64,000 nt of DNA from Calocera cornea HHB12733 (lineage: Eukaryota; Basidiomycota; Dacrymycetes; Dacrymycetales; Dacrymycetaceae): positions 298,628 through 362,627 of the forward strand of contig KV423922.1 of the NCBI GenBank assembly GCA_001632435.1, given 5' to 3'. Both the position numbers and the translations under genes were made by a program. Under the pieces are notes generated by a model. That model was not told the DNA's origin. It saw only the letters and a program-made list of their open reading frames with translations, and did not search any database. Below are positions 55,216 through 64,000 of the stretch, one piece after another (positions within the stretch are counted from its first letter, which is position 1; every line of letters begins with the position of its first letter).

Positions 55216-57502
55216 CTAGACAGGTGAATCCGTTGTAATCCAACATCCTAGCCTACTGGCTGCAGCAAGTCGATCTTCCCTATTTCCTTGCGGATCCATC
55301 AATATTCTCTCGTCATCTGCATATGCCTCCATAACGTCCAGCATGTTCTCGTTGACCGCGTACTCGGATTTGTCCGCGGGAATGGCGGCTTCTAGTTGTC
55401 CGCGTGGAACTCGGTGTGTTTCCAGAGAATACATGTCTTTCTTGAGTTCAGCATTTGAGTAGTGAGAGACGATGAGATACACCATGAAATCTTCAGTTGG
55501 AACAACAGCTAGATATTGACGACCACTTGAGTGAACCGCCAGGAATCGAATATCGCTGCTGATGTTGAAAGCCACTTGAACGATGGAACGAAGTCCGGAG
55601 GATACTTCCTCGAGGCCTTCTTGTTGCCATTTCGGGATTTTCTTGAAGCCTTTCGGTAGAGAAGCAAGTTGCCCAACGCTTGACGATTGGTTGGGAAATC
55701 GTAACCTTCCGATGTCCATGCTCCACTTCTACAAAGACAGTCAGTCGCATTCACCAACCCTAGAGCCAACGACATACCGTCCAGTCTGTCCGTGAAAGTT
55801 GTTGAAGTGTTGATTCCTTGGACGAAAGGCAGATGAGCGGACACGCCTCTGAGCGCAGGAGGTTACCGGTCGAAACTTTGATCACTTGTTCCGGTGGTCC
55901 AGCCCTGTTGTATTGGCGCCGCAGAGCGTTGGCGATGACGCGTCTTGCAGCGCTGGGAGCAGCAGACTCGTCCTCTGGCTGTACGCTGCTACAGCCGTAT
56001 ACTATGCCACTGTCGAACAAGTAGAATGGAGATTTCCCTGATGCAAGGGGAAAGACTAATCGTCGAATGAATGCCGACTGTGTATCGGAGGTCGATAGAT
56101 ACACGAAACCCAGCTCCTCGTCGACATGGAGACGGTTGCAATGGCTTATTGGCCCTCCGGCGATGTCGAAACAAACTTGAGTAACAGGTGGCGCCCAGAT
56201 AGATCCGGAGGATGGACGCGTCCACAATGGTGGGAGAGGAGCCATCATAACCCGGGAAGTTGTTTGCCGCCAATCATTTCGGGGCTCGTGTTCCGACCAA
56301 AAGAGACAGCGGCGACTTGCGCCGACAGACAAAGCAGTGATGTATCCAGAGACTTCTACTTCTCCAACCAGTTGAAATCGCGGTCGTGCGTCGTTGATAT
56401 TAACCCAGTACAGCCTGACGGCAATTTGAGAGTACGCGATGACGAAGACTGGGGCCCCAGCAAGATCATGAGTGCCCTTGATAAGGCCATGGTCGACTAG
56501 GACATGAGACCAACCAGACCCAGCATGAGGAAGTACTTGAATTGGCTTCAGAAACTTCGGAATAGGTTCAGTGATGTTGCTAGGAAGACTGTATATTTCG
56601 ATGTTTCGATTGGTCGCAAGGACTAGGCGGTTGAGCCCATGGTAGACGGCATTGATGTTAGACTCCTGAGAAATAAATCAGCAAAGGCAGGCACTGCGTA
56701 GGGTACAAAAACGAACAGGGTCGCTGGTACAGAGTTTGATGTGGCCTATCGTCGTCAACGGAATAGCGTACAAGGCTGCAAAGCCATTGCGCCTGGTACA
56801 GCACATCCATCTTGTGTTACATGCCACGATTCGACCAAATCCAGGATATTGAGCAAGTTCCCGGTAGCCATCTGCATTGAAGCGGATGTGATAGATCGAC
56901 TGAAAATTGTTTGGCTTCGTTGGGCTTTTGCATTCATCATCACATGTAGACTCGTAGGAGACATAGGCGGACAGGGAACCGTCTTGCTCCTGGGCGAGTT
57001 TAGCTGATGCAATGTTGCCTCCCACTCGATCTGTGGGAGTCCACTGATGAAACGTAATTGGCAGATGCCCGGGACCGTGTACGAATCTCGACAAATGTAG
57101 TACGCCTCTGTCGGTCGACCAGAGATACCAATCGCCGTTGAAGGTGCTCGACCGGATCCGCTCACCACCGGGGGGAGCCAGGCAGATCGTGACGTCCTTG
57201 GAGGAGGTTCGTATATGCCGATTCAGCCAATGTGTGGTTCGACGGAACCAGTTCGACATCTGCGGCCGCATGCCCCCCATACTATGAAGGACGGATCGCG
57301 AGCTGGCGCTTCGTTCATCAGTTTGCCGAGCGTCGCTATCGCTTTGACTGGTAGAGGGTGACGATGTGCTGCCCCGGTTGCCCAGTGACAGAGCAACTCG
57401 AATGGGCACTGTCGTCCCTGCGGGCAAGATCTTCGTGTCATCGCGCTCCTGCCGTGGGGCGACAGCCGCCAGGTGACGTTGAGATCCTTTACGGTTTGGC
57501 AT
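55216..57502 (-). CDS. Unknown protein with beta-propeller-like repeats, C-terminal part
   Basis: About 690 residues in at least three exons. Start MPNRKGSQRHLAAVAPRQER; disordered Ser-rich start, then a beta-rich body: DVTICLAPPGGERIRSSTFN, GDWYLWSTDRGVLHLSRF, NINAVYHGLNRLVLATNRNI, VFVIAYSQIAVRLYWVNIND, ELGFVYLSTSDTQSAFIRRL. Exon 2 joins after GACCCT by a GTTCGT donor, and the last intron joins SRTDWT to KWSMDIGRLRF. Short strands with Trp and Asp-Gly turns suggest a WD/beta-propeller-like protein, as in many mushroom F-box proteins, but no F-box is visible. It may be one gene with the exons just upstream (57524-58236), separated by 21 bp, though I could not fix a phase-correct splice. Confidence 0.55.
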
Positions 57503-57523
57503 CCGATGAGAGAATATGAGAGT

Positions 57524-58236
57524 TTAGAGGAGTACTAGAACGCTGATAACGGAGGGAAGCCTTGCGCGCCGCGTCCATTGCCAGGGCGTCGACGAGTCTA
57601 TATACCTGCTGACGACCGGGTCGTGGACGGATTCAAATGGAAGGCGCTTGCTGACGGGATCAAACCGTGCCATGTGATCGTCAACTCCGAAGGCCACTAC
57701 AGTACCTGCAACCCTGCAGGACAACAGCATTGTCGCTATGATCGACATGGATTTCACACATGCGCTTGCCACAGACTACGGAAGTGAAATGACCTAGATT
57801 CACTGTCTAGAAAGTAAAGAATAGCATGGCCGCCAATCTGCATGACCCTTTCGGCCGCTTGGTCGTTCAGGAGCCAGGTGCCGCCCTCGAACGAGTCTCG
57901 ATCCAGCTCTCCACTACACTGAGAACATGAAGTTGTATGGGTTCGAATTCTTCTACAGCAGGGTTGTAGTGGAGGAGCTTCAACTTGTCCTGGCAATCAG
58001 CATTGGCGAGGACAGTCGACAACGTCATTCGGCAGACACCGCAGCAGAGATCGCTTTGCTGGTAAGCGGCATCAAGAATAGCTTTCCACTTGTCCGAAGT
58101 AGATGCTTGAGTGCTTGCGATTATGGGCTTGATTCGCGTGTGGAACTGAAGTGTATCGATCGTCAATATCCGTATCTCCTTCACGGCTGCATTCCAGGAT
58201 CTTGGTCCTCCGCCAGAAAGAAGGCCCGCCAAGCTA
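57524..58236 (-). CDS. Exons of unknown protein, possible 5' part of the preceding gene
   Basis: At least three exons join in frame: FHTRIKPIIASTQASTSDKW with LCCGVCRMTLSTVLANADCQ, then a SFEGGTWLLNDQAAERVMQI and HAILYFLDSESRSFHF segment. After an intron with GTAGTC donor follows RVAGTVVAFGVDDHMARFDP. The last pieces are beta-rich and fit the propeller-like protein downstream. No ATG in frame explains the 5' end, so a further upstream exon is likely missed. No family recognised. Confidence 0.4.
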
Positions 58237-58285
58237 CAGTAGAAGAAGTCTCCATCAAATGGTCACGCGTATCCGGTCGCTGAAC

Positions 58286-59477
58286 TCACATGATAGCGAT
58301 ACAAGCCTCTGCACAGTTGCATACCTCCGTGCTGTCGGCTCCAGTATCGAATCGCTCGCCCTTATAGAGCACAGTCGAGCTGGTGTGAGCGCGTAGACCT
58401 CGCATGACCGCATTTATCCTCTCCACTAGAGAATCAGGGAGGTACCGACAGAGGTCGTTCACACGTTGTACACGCGTTCGGCGCTTCGCCTCTTTTTCGT
58501 AGGTGCCAGTCGGGGCGTGTCCCGCTGCCGTCGCCCCAACTATAGCATCCACGAAAGCAAAGCTCGCTGCGCCTGGCGGAGAAGGAGAAGGAGAAGTCGA
58601 AATCGAAGGTGCGGCAGATGTTACGACAGGTGTGACAATCTCCTCGGTGGAAGACCCTTCAGCAGAGGAAACTGATTTCTTCGCGGGGAGATCGAAGGAG
58701 CAGAGTTTAAGATCTTCAGAATCCGGGGACTGAGCGAACGCCATCGCCAGCGCAAATCTTGCGGGCATCGACGACTTCCCCCACGTACTGGGGAGATCGC
58801 AATAATCTCCACTCCAGAAGGCTGCGAGCGAGACACGAGCGACGTTCTCCTCCTCGGTTCCTGCTTTGAGGACCGTAGCAATGAAGGCCACTACAGCGCA
58901 ATGAGTTTAGACTGCACTATAGAAGACAACGCGGAAGCTTACACAATGCGGAGAAGAAGTCGGTAATGGTATAGGCGTGTCCCATGATCTCGATTTGCAA
59001 CACAGGCATCGCGTACTCAGATTTCATGACCACGCTAGGACCTGCCGCCTGGAGCGCCGCATGACGGTTTGGTTGTGTTGGGATGTACAGGTTTTCGTGT
59101 TGCGCGGGAGCACGGGGCTTCTTCTTGGTGATAGGAACCAGTCGATATGGGATGCCTGCGCGCACCTCATTCACCGTCTTCGACTCGCCGCTAGCTTTCC
59201 TGCGGCGTGTGGATGAGTACTACACATCTTCAGAGCAGAAGACGACTCTTACTCAGCGCTCGCTTTCATTGGCTCCAAAAGGCAGATTGTCGCAATTTGT
59301 ACGGCGGCGTGATTCGGGTCCAACTGCTCGAGCTGAGCGTTCAACCAGACGTAACGCTGATACGAAGCAACAAAGCAATCAAGACACTCGGCAGCACGGC
59401 ATAAGAAAAATACTCACTTCGTAGGGGTTCTTCTTGAACAGCTCCACCCATTCCTTCTCGGTCGGTCGGTATGGCAT
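58286..59477 (-). CDS. Unknown protein, multi-exon, family unrecognised
   Basis: About 345 residues, four exons. The ATG (MPYRPTEKEWVELFKKNPYE) is preceded in frame by a stop two codons upstream, fixing the start. Joins: PYE to RYVWLNAQLEQLDPNHAAVQ by GTGAGT, then to KASGESKTVNEVRAGIPYRL, then FFSAL to LAFIATVLKAGTEEENVARV. The central region (MPVLQIEIMGHAYTITDFFS) looks folded. It is followed by a Ser/Thr/Pro-rich linker and a helical basic end (RTRVQRVNDLCRYLPDSLVE), with RINAVMRGLRAHTSS. No catalytic motif is seen. Confidence 0.55.
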
Positions 59478-59540
59478 TTTTTAGAGCTGAGCGGAGGTGG
59501 CGATGCTGGCGACAAATGGTCAGGTGATGATTGACCCGCG

Positions 59541-59906
59541 TTAGAAGGTCGGAAGACACAGCCTCCGGCATAAATGCCAAATATAGTACTCACAAAGACA
59601 GCGGTACGACCTTCTGACGTGTTGGCTGAGGCCGATGTGCGCTTTGAATTGTAGATGGAGAGGGTAGTGTGATTGCAATCGCCTATCCAGCTTGTGTAGA
59701 GAACTAAGGCCGAGTGTTGTGTACGAGCGGACTGACTTACTAGGGTCTGTGTCTCGGTGGGCGGAAGTCTGTGTCCCGCGCCTGTGGCTTCTCCGATTCC
59801 GAGCTGATGCACAGCAATCAGTCATTGGGACGTTCGGGGCAGTCCTTTTACTTACTCTACAATAGCGAATGAACCGTTTGTATGCGTCATTGTCACCCTC
59901 ACTCAT
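59541..59906 (-). other. Possible exons of an unresolved minus-strand transcript
   Basis: Short pieces with good splice signals: MSEGDNDAYKRFIRYCR (donor GTAAGT), GEATGAGHRLPPTETQT (donor GTAAGT) and LYTSWIGDCNHTTLSIYNSK (donor GTGAGT). They would join to the gene at 58286-59477 only in the wrong frame, so they may be a separate small gene or alternative 5' exons. Confidence 0.3.
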
Positions 59907-61938
59907 TTTGTGCCGCTCTAGAGTGCCATTGTGTAGCGGTTTCGAGGCAACCGGCAGATGCTGAGATAAACGCTTGCGGAGTAACAGCTTTTCATTGGCA
60001 AGTACAGTCAGAATACAAGCTTACACTAATACCTTAATCTCTGACAATACGCCAAAGTGTCAGCGCTCATTCCGGATCATTCACCTGAGATATATCAATA
60101 TGCGCATCCGATCTGTAGATGTGGCTTACCGTCGACCAACGGCTTGAATAGCAATCTTAGCGTTTCTCTACAGCCCCCTTTCGTTTCTCGCAGAGTCGGT
60201 GGGAGACATGCATCTGTTCAATATCTATGAGTCATCTTATTCAGGAGCCTGCATTCTTTACCTCATCAACACGCTGCACCGACTTCTAGAGGAAAGCAGA
60301 GCTTCGTACGAGCGTCCACTCATCTAAATCCGAGGAGTGGTTCTCAAGCGACAAGTTGGAACAGCACAGTGCAGTTTGCGTGCACCTGATAAGCTTCTCG
60401 GATTCTACATCGATCTATTGCTGCCAGACCCGCTTGATTCACATCACAGATCGAGACCACGTCGACAGCTGATCTATCATCTCTCGTGAGCAGTTGCCGT
60501 ACATATTGCATTGAGCGTACATGCCGCTGTTTGCCAGATAATGCTCATGCTCCCCTTGCTTAGCTTAGGAGTCGCATTGGCCGCATCGAAAGTGAATCCT
60601 CTGAGCGCGGGATGTCATTGGAAATTCGATAATGAGTGCATGATAAGAATCGGTAGACTTCAAGTCGATCGCGCTATCCACCCAAGTGACCTTCCGGGCG
60701 ACTTGCCATTCACCATCACCACCAGCCTCCCTAAGCTCGCAGTACCAGCCTGGTTATATGCTGTGACTTATCGAAATCCATTAGAGCACATCCTGCAAAG
60801 CTTCCATAACAGGGAACGGGACAGACCTGTCGCTTACGGCCGGAATGCCACCTCCTTTCGCGCCTCAGGCTAAAGACAACACGCAAAAAATGACCAGTCA
60901 TATCAAATCGCAGAATACATCGTGCTCACCCCATAGTCTCTTTGATGTGTCACGCATCCCTGGATTATCGCTTGGAACTTGAGAAAGCACCCACTCTGAA
61001 AGACAACTCCGCAAGCGTGAGACAACACCGCACAGGATTCCTCAGAGAGGACCCGACGCACCGGTCATTCTCCTTTTGATACGCCTCTCGTGTTACTGAC
61101 ATCGAGCGGTTCCACCTGCATAGTCTTTCCTCTTGAGCACGTTTTCGTTGAAAGACTTGATTGGGAAGCGCGCCTTCCGTTCAGGTGTGCCACTCGGGTC
61201 TGCGAGCCTGAGCTTTGAAGCAAGCGCTTCTGATATGATCTTGACGACGATAAGACCAGTATCAGCTCGGTGGGAAGGCCCTCAGAGTAGGAAACGATGA
61301 TGATGATATTGTTGGAGGTCATGAACCTAGGAGACGTTCGAGGCTCGAAAGACCAGCGATAGACTGGCGATGAGGACTGCTGGCAGCGGGCGACCTGCCA
61401 TGGCAGACGCGGCACGTAACTGTGATAGTCGGAAGCGCCACTTTCAGGGCCGAGCTGTGAGTCTCACTGACTAACCAGCCTTCGACGTCTTGCCCACTGT
61501 GTGCGTTAATCTTTGAACATTTCGAACGACCGGCTGATGTACACGATTCGCTAGACGACGGTGGCGCCGCCGCAGTTCCCCGCATTCATCATGCTCCTCC
61601 CGGGCCCAGGTGCGTTAATCTTCGATCGTTCCAAACAGCTGGTTGATTCGGGGGCCTGTCGATTCAGTTACAAAGCGGCAGGCACTGAGTAAATGACGCT
61701 CCACTGAGGTATCTCAAACCAGAGGATGTGTTAAAGGAGAGGCATTTATAGCTGTAGCAGAAACGTCGGGCCTGATGTGCACTCTGTCGGTGTGTAACAA
61801 GTATTGCCATTCCGAATGAGGAGAACTCCATGTCTATTGCCATGGTTGACGGCACCTATCGAAATCTGTTTGTAAAGTACTCTAGCGCTAGTCACAAGTA
61901 GCCATGAGCGCTATACAAAAGTGCCGTCCTAGTGTCCC
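59907..61938. other. Gene-poor stretch; one doubtful small secreted-like frame
   Basis: Little is recognisable. A plus-strand frame (60541-60873, about 110 residues, start MLMLPLLSLGVALAASKV) has a signal-peptide-like start but no motif and no homologue that I know. I do not treat it as a supported gene. No repeat seen by eye. Confidence 0.4.
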
Positions 61939-62907
61939 TTAGGACAGAACAAATGGATAGGAAGGTATACAGTAGCTACAAAATCGGTGGCAAGTTTTTC
62001 CTGCAGTACTCCACTCGTGCCAGCACGGACTTCTTTTTCTTCGTATCGGGCCACCTAATTTCGTGGACCTGCATAGATATATCATAAGCTCGCATACAGG
62101 GATGGGAGCAAGCGGGCGCACGGGATGGATGCCTCGTGCCAGGTGGTCAACTAGCACCAAGTTGGAAGGATCGGCCCAACCAATCCTTGAGTCACAACAG
62201 CTTTCCATCACATCTTGGCACGCATCCGGGCCTTGGACCTCGAGAACAAGATTCTGAGGAAGTCTTCCGTTTTCCAGGTTGTAGTCACTATTTGAATGCC
62301 ACGGCCCTCGTCCGATAGCCACCTCTGGTACAGCATGGGCGGGCAGCCGCGTGTGCGTGGATCCGTCACTGAAGCGTATGCCGGTCGTGTTTGGAACTGC
62401 CCTTCGATCTAGATCGTATAGAATCACAGACAGCTGGTATAGATGATCCATGTGAGAACGTTGTTCAGATGAAGATCATGACAGGTTCGTACACCGTGTG
62501 CCCGCCACATCGGCACCCTCCTCCTCCATCGCTTTATGTTTGCCCCGAGCTCGGAGTTGGCCGTCATTCCCAATGCTTCTTTGGCCAGCGCTGTTGCACG
62601 GTCATAATCTTCATCTTCTTCATTCACAGTTTCATCGTCAGACATTGTGTCCAGGTTGAACATGCAGCGAGGATCGAAGCCATACTCTGACTCGAATTGC
62701 TGACAGGCTGCTTCACCGGATCTCCATTTATATTTCTATGAGGGCAAAATAGTGTCAGTATCAGTGCCGTTCTCTAACACAAAAACAAACGTTTTCTCGA
62801 CGCCTGGCGATACGGCGCTTTCGCTTGTTACTGGCCTCTCGCTCAGCCGCTTCTGGCTCGTTCTGGACACGCCAAGCCTTCTCTAAGGACTTCCAGGTAA
62901 CCGAACC
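61939..62907 (-). CDS. Unknown Agaricomycete-type protein, 5' end cut by an LTR
   Basis: Partial gene. The 5' piece VTWKSLEKAWRVQNEPEAAE ends at GTTTGT and joins to NKYKWRSGEAACQQFESEYG. Then come an acidic stretch (MSDDETVNEEDEDYDRATAL), KRWRRRVPMWRAHG, and, across a GTACGA intron, LSVILYDLDRRAVPNTTGIR. It ends at a stop at 61939. The KYKWRS...MSDDE...MWRAHG order matches a family of uncharacterised mushroom proteins often found beside transposons. The LTR (62908-63365) starts exactly at the 5' limit of the readable exon, so the gene is probably interrupted. No ATG of its own is seen in the remaining part. Confidence 0.55.
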
Positions 62908-63365
62908 TGTGAGGGCACACCACAGTAACGAGGCTGCCTGACGGTAGACAAGTACAAGAGTCAAGTGGAATAGGTGGAGTAGTGACGTATGAGGGGGTTT
63001 GAGTATAGGGGAATAGGTGTATGATTGACCGAGTGCCTAAGTCCCTATGGTGGGGGATTCCTCAGAGACCAGATCTGAGGAGCTAAGGGGCCTAAAGCCC
63101 ACCTATATATACCCTACAGACCTGCATGGGTCAGAGCATGGAACCCATCATGGGGCACATCATGGAGCAGGTCATGGAACGAGGCTGCGCGTGTATGAGT
63201 CGTGGCTGCTGAGTCATGATGAGTGGCCAGACTCATGGCTGCGCAGTTGTCCGGGCCGCACTCTAGACCATAGGCCTGGACCCTGAAGGCCGGATTCCCT
63301 GTTGGGAAGTGCTTCTGAAGCAAGTAAGAGCCGAATAAGGAAGGAAAATAGAGTGTCCCCTGACA
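62908..63365 (-). mobile_element. LTR of a Ty3/gypsy-type retrotransposon (3' LTR)
   Basis: 458 bp on the minus strand. Its ends form an imperfect inverted repeat: TGTCAGGGGACAC at the 5' end (63365 downwards) and GTGTGCCCTCACA at the 3' end (62920 to 62908). A TATATATAGG-type TATA box lies near 63102-63114. A polypurine tract (63369-63378, AAGAGGGGGG on minus) is directly outside the 5' end, as expected for a 3' LTR. An alternative start is TGATGTCA three bases further out. The partner LTR lies beyond the window. Confidence 0.7.
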
Positions 63366-63368
63366 TCA

Positions 63369-63378
63369 CCCCCCTCTT
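63369..63378 (-). other. Polypurine tract of the retrotransposon
   Basis: AAGAGGGGGG on the minus strand, immediately before the LTR. This is the usual primer site for plus-strand DNA synthesis in LTR elements. Confidence 0.7.
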
Positions 63379-63820
63379 AAGGCACAACGTCCCGAGGTGC
63401 CGAAGTGGTGGCGGTGCATGGGTTTCTTCTGGGTTGGAAAGGTCCGAGACACGGTTTTGTTCAACCGTCATGTCGATGTGGCCGTACCCCCAAAGGTAGG
63501 TGATACTGCCTTTGTATGTGCTCACAGCTGATCGTCTTCAGCAGGGACACCCCTGATACGTGGGTCCCTCCTGTTCGCCATCACCGATTGGTGCCAAAGC
63601 GGTGGAAACGCCGTTCCGATGTCGATGTATATCGACTGCCAAGTGCAATGGGGAGGTTGAATGCGGAGTGGTATATTCGGGCGGGGGAGACGATGCATGG
63701 GGATAGGCGTTGCATCAGTTGTGAGTTGCAATGTCGGGAGTGTGTCCGGTTGCCCATGTGGCACTGGTGCTTGTACTGTATGCTGGATGGTCGGGCTGGT
63801 TGTGGTTGGCGGTGGTGAAT
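63379..63820 (-). mobile_element. Spacer between polyprotein and LTR of the gypsy element
   Basis: Low-complexity Pro/Thr/Ser/His codons in competing frames; no stable reading frame. Probably the decayed 3' part of the polyprotein or its untranslated tail. Confidence 0.5.
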
Positions 63821-64000
63821 TTAATCAACTCGCCCTTGTGTCCAGTCAAACAGCGTCTGCTTGGTGGGCTTGGTAAAGTTCTCATATGGTCGAAAATGCA
63901 ATCGTTCAAAGGTTAGGGCAGAGATGCGCTGTGGTGCGGCTGGATGCTTGCGATGGAAGTCCTTGATGGCTTTGGGAGCATCCTGCTTGAGTTGAGCCTC
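63821..64000 (-). mobile_element. Ty3/gypsy polyprotein, C-terminal end (partial)
   Basis: Reading inward from the right edge: EAQLKQDAPKAIKDFHRKHP, then AAPQRISALTFERLHFRPYE, then NFTKPTKQTLFDWTQG and a stop. The DAPKAIxxFxxKHPxAPxxI signature and the final FDWxxG are typical of the integrase-chromodomain end of fungal gypsy elements. Only this end is in the window, so coding integrity cannot be judged. Confidence 0.8.

Noticed and set aside
60541..60873. Small secreted-like protein (signal-peptide-like N-terminus)
   Set aside because: Only a hydrophobic start; no cysteine pattern, family or regulatory context. Kept only as a note.
63047..63286. Frame with HGxHG-type repeats inside the LTR
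   Set aside because: It results from short CATCATGG-type repeats in the LTR U3 region and has no coding support.

Overview
This is fungal nuclear DNA, most likely from a mushroom-forming basidiomycete (Agaricomycetes). The reasons are genes split by many 45-70 bp introns with GT(R)NGT donors and AG acceptors, an array of basidiomycete-type cytochrome P450 genes, a DUF6532-like gene, F-box/LRR-type genes, and a Ty3/gypsy element at the right edge. No tRNA, rRNA or CRISPR array was recognised. There is one assembly gap of 877 N (42465-43341).

Left part, about 1-21 kb, GC-rich and gene-dense. It holds a CWF19L1/Drn1-type RNA-processing protein (minus) divergent from a disordered nuclear protein with a RAD51AP1-like C-terminal motif (plus). 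An intact P450, a disordered acidic protein and a P450 pseudogene follow. Then come a lactonase-type metallo-beta-lactamase, a Bem46/ABHD13-type alpha/beta hydrolase, a mitochondrial isovaleryl-CoA dehydrogenase (leucine breakdown) and a short-chain dehydrogenase.

P450 array, about 6.7-27.5 kb: five related copies in different states. Two read as intact (6751 and 21739). One lost its middle and heme region (11229-12599, minus). One is broken by a single internal deletion (24176). One is truncated at the 3' end (26564). The P450-free stretch at 27.4-29 kb is made of degenerate repeats, including a near-perfect 95-bp tandem duplication.

Accessory part, about 29-64 kb, with lower GC and few genes of known function. 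The most notable block is 28996-38404, all on the minus strand. It carries a protein with a ParB-like GxHR region, a small protein, and two diverged large proteins that each keep a deaminase-like HxE...CxxC signature. The two large proteins and the small one share a short helical motif near the C-terminus. Downstream are an unknown gene (39314-40783), a hairpin-forming minisatellite around the gap, a gene with a tandemly duplicated 201-bp exon-intron unit (45088-46808), two F-box/LRR-like genes converging tail to tail, a DUF6532-like gene, three unassigned multi-exon genes (55-59.5 kb), and a gene whose 5' side abuts a solo-looking or element-end LTR (62908-63365) next to the 3' end of a gypsy polyprotein.

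Exon joins were worked out by eye from splice signals and reading-frame continuity. Family assignments rest on motifs I recognise. Names for the deaminase-like, ParB-like and F-box-like genes are inferences.
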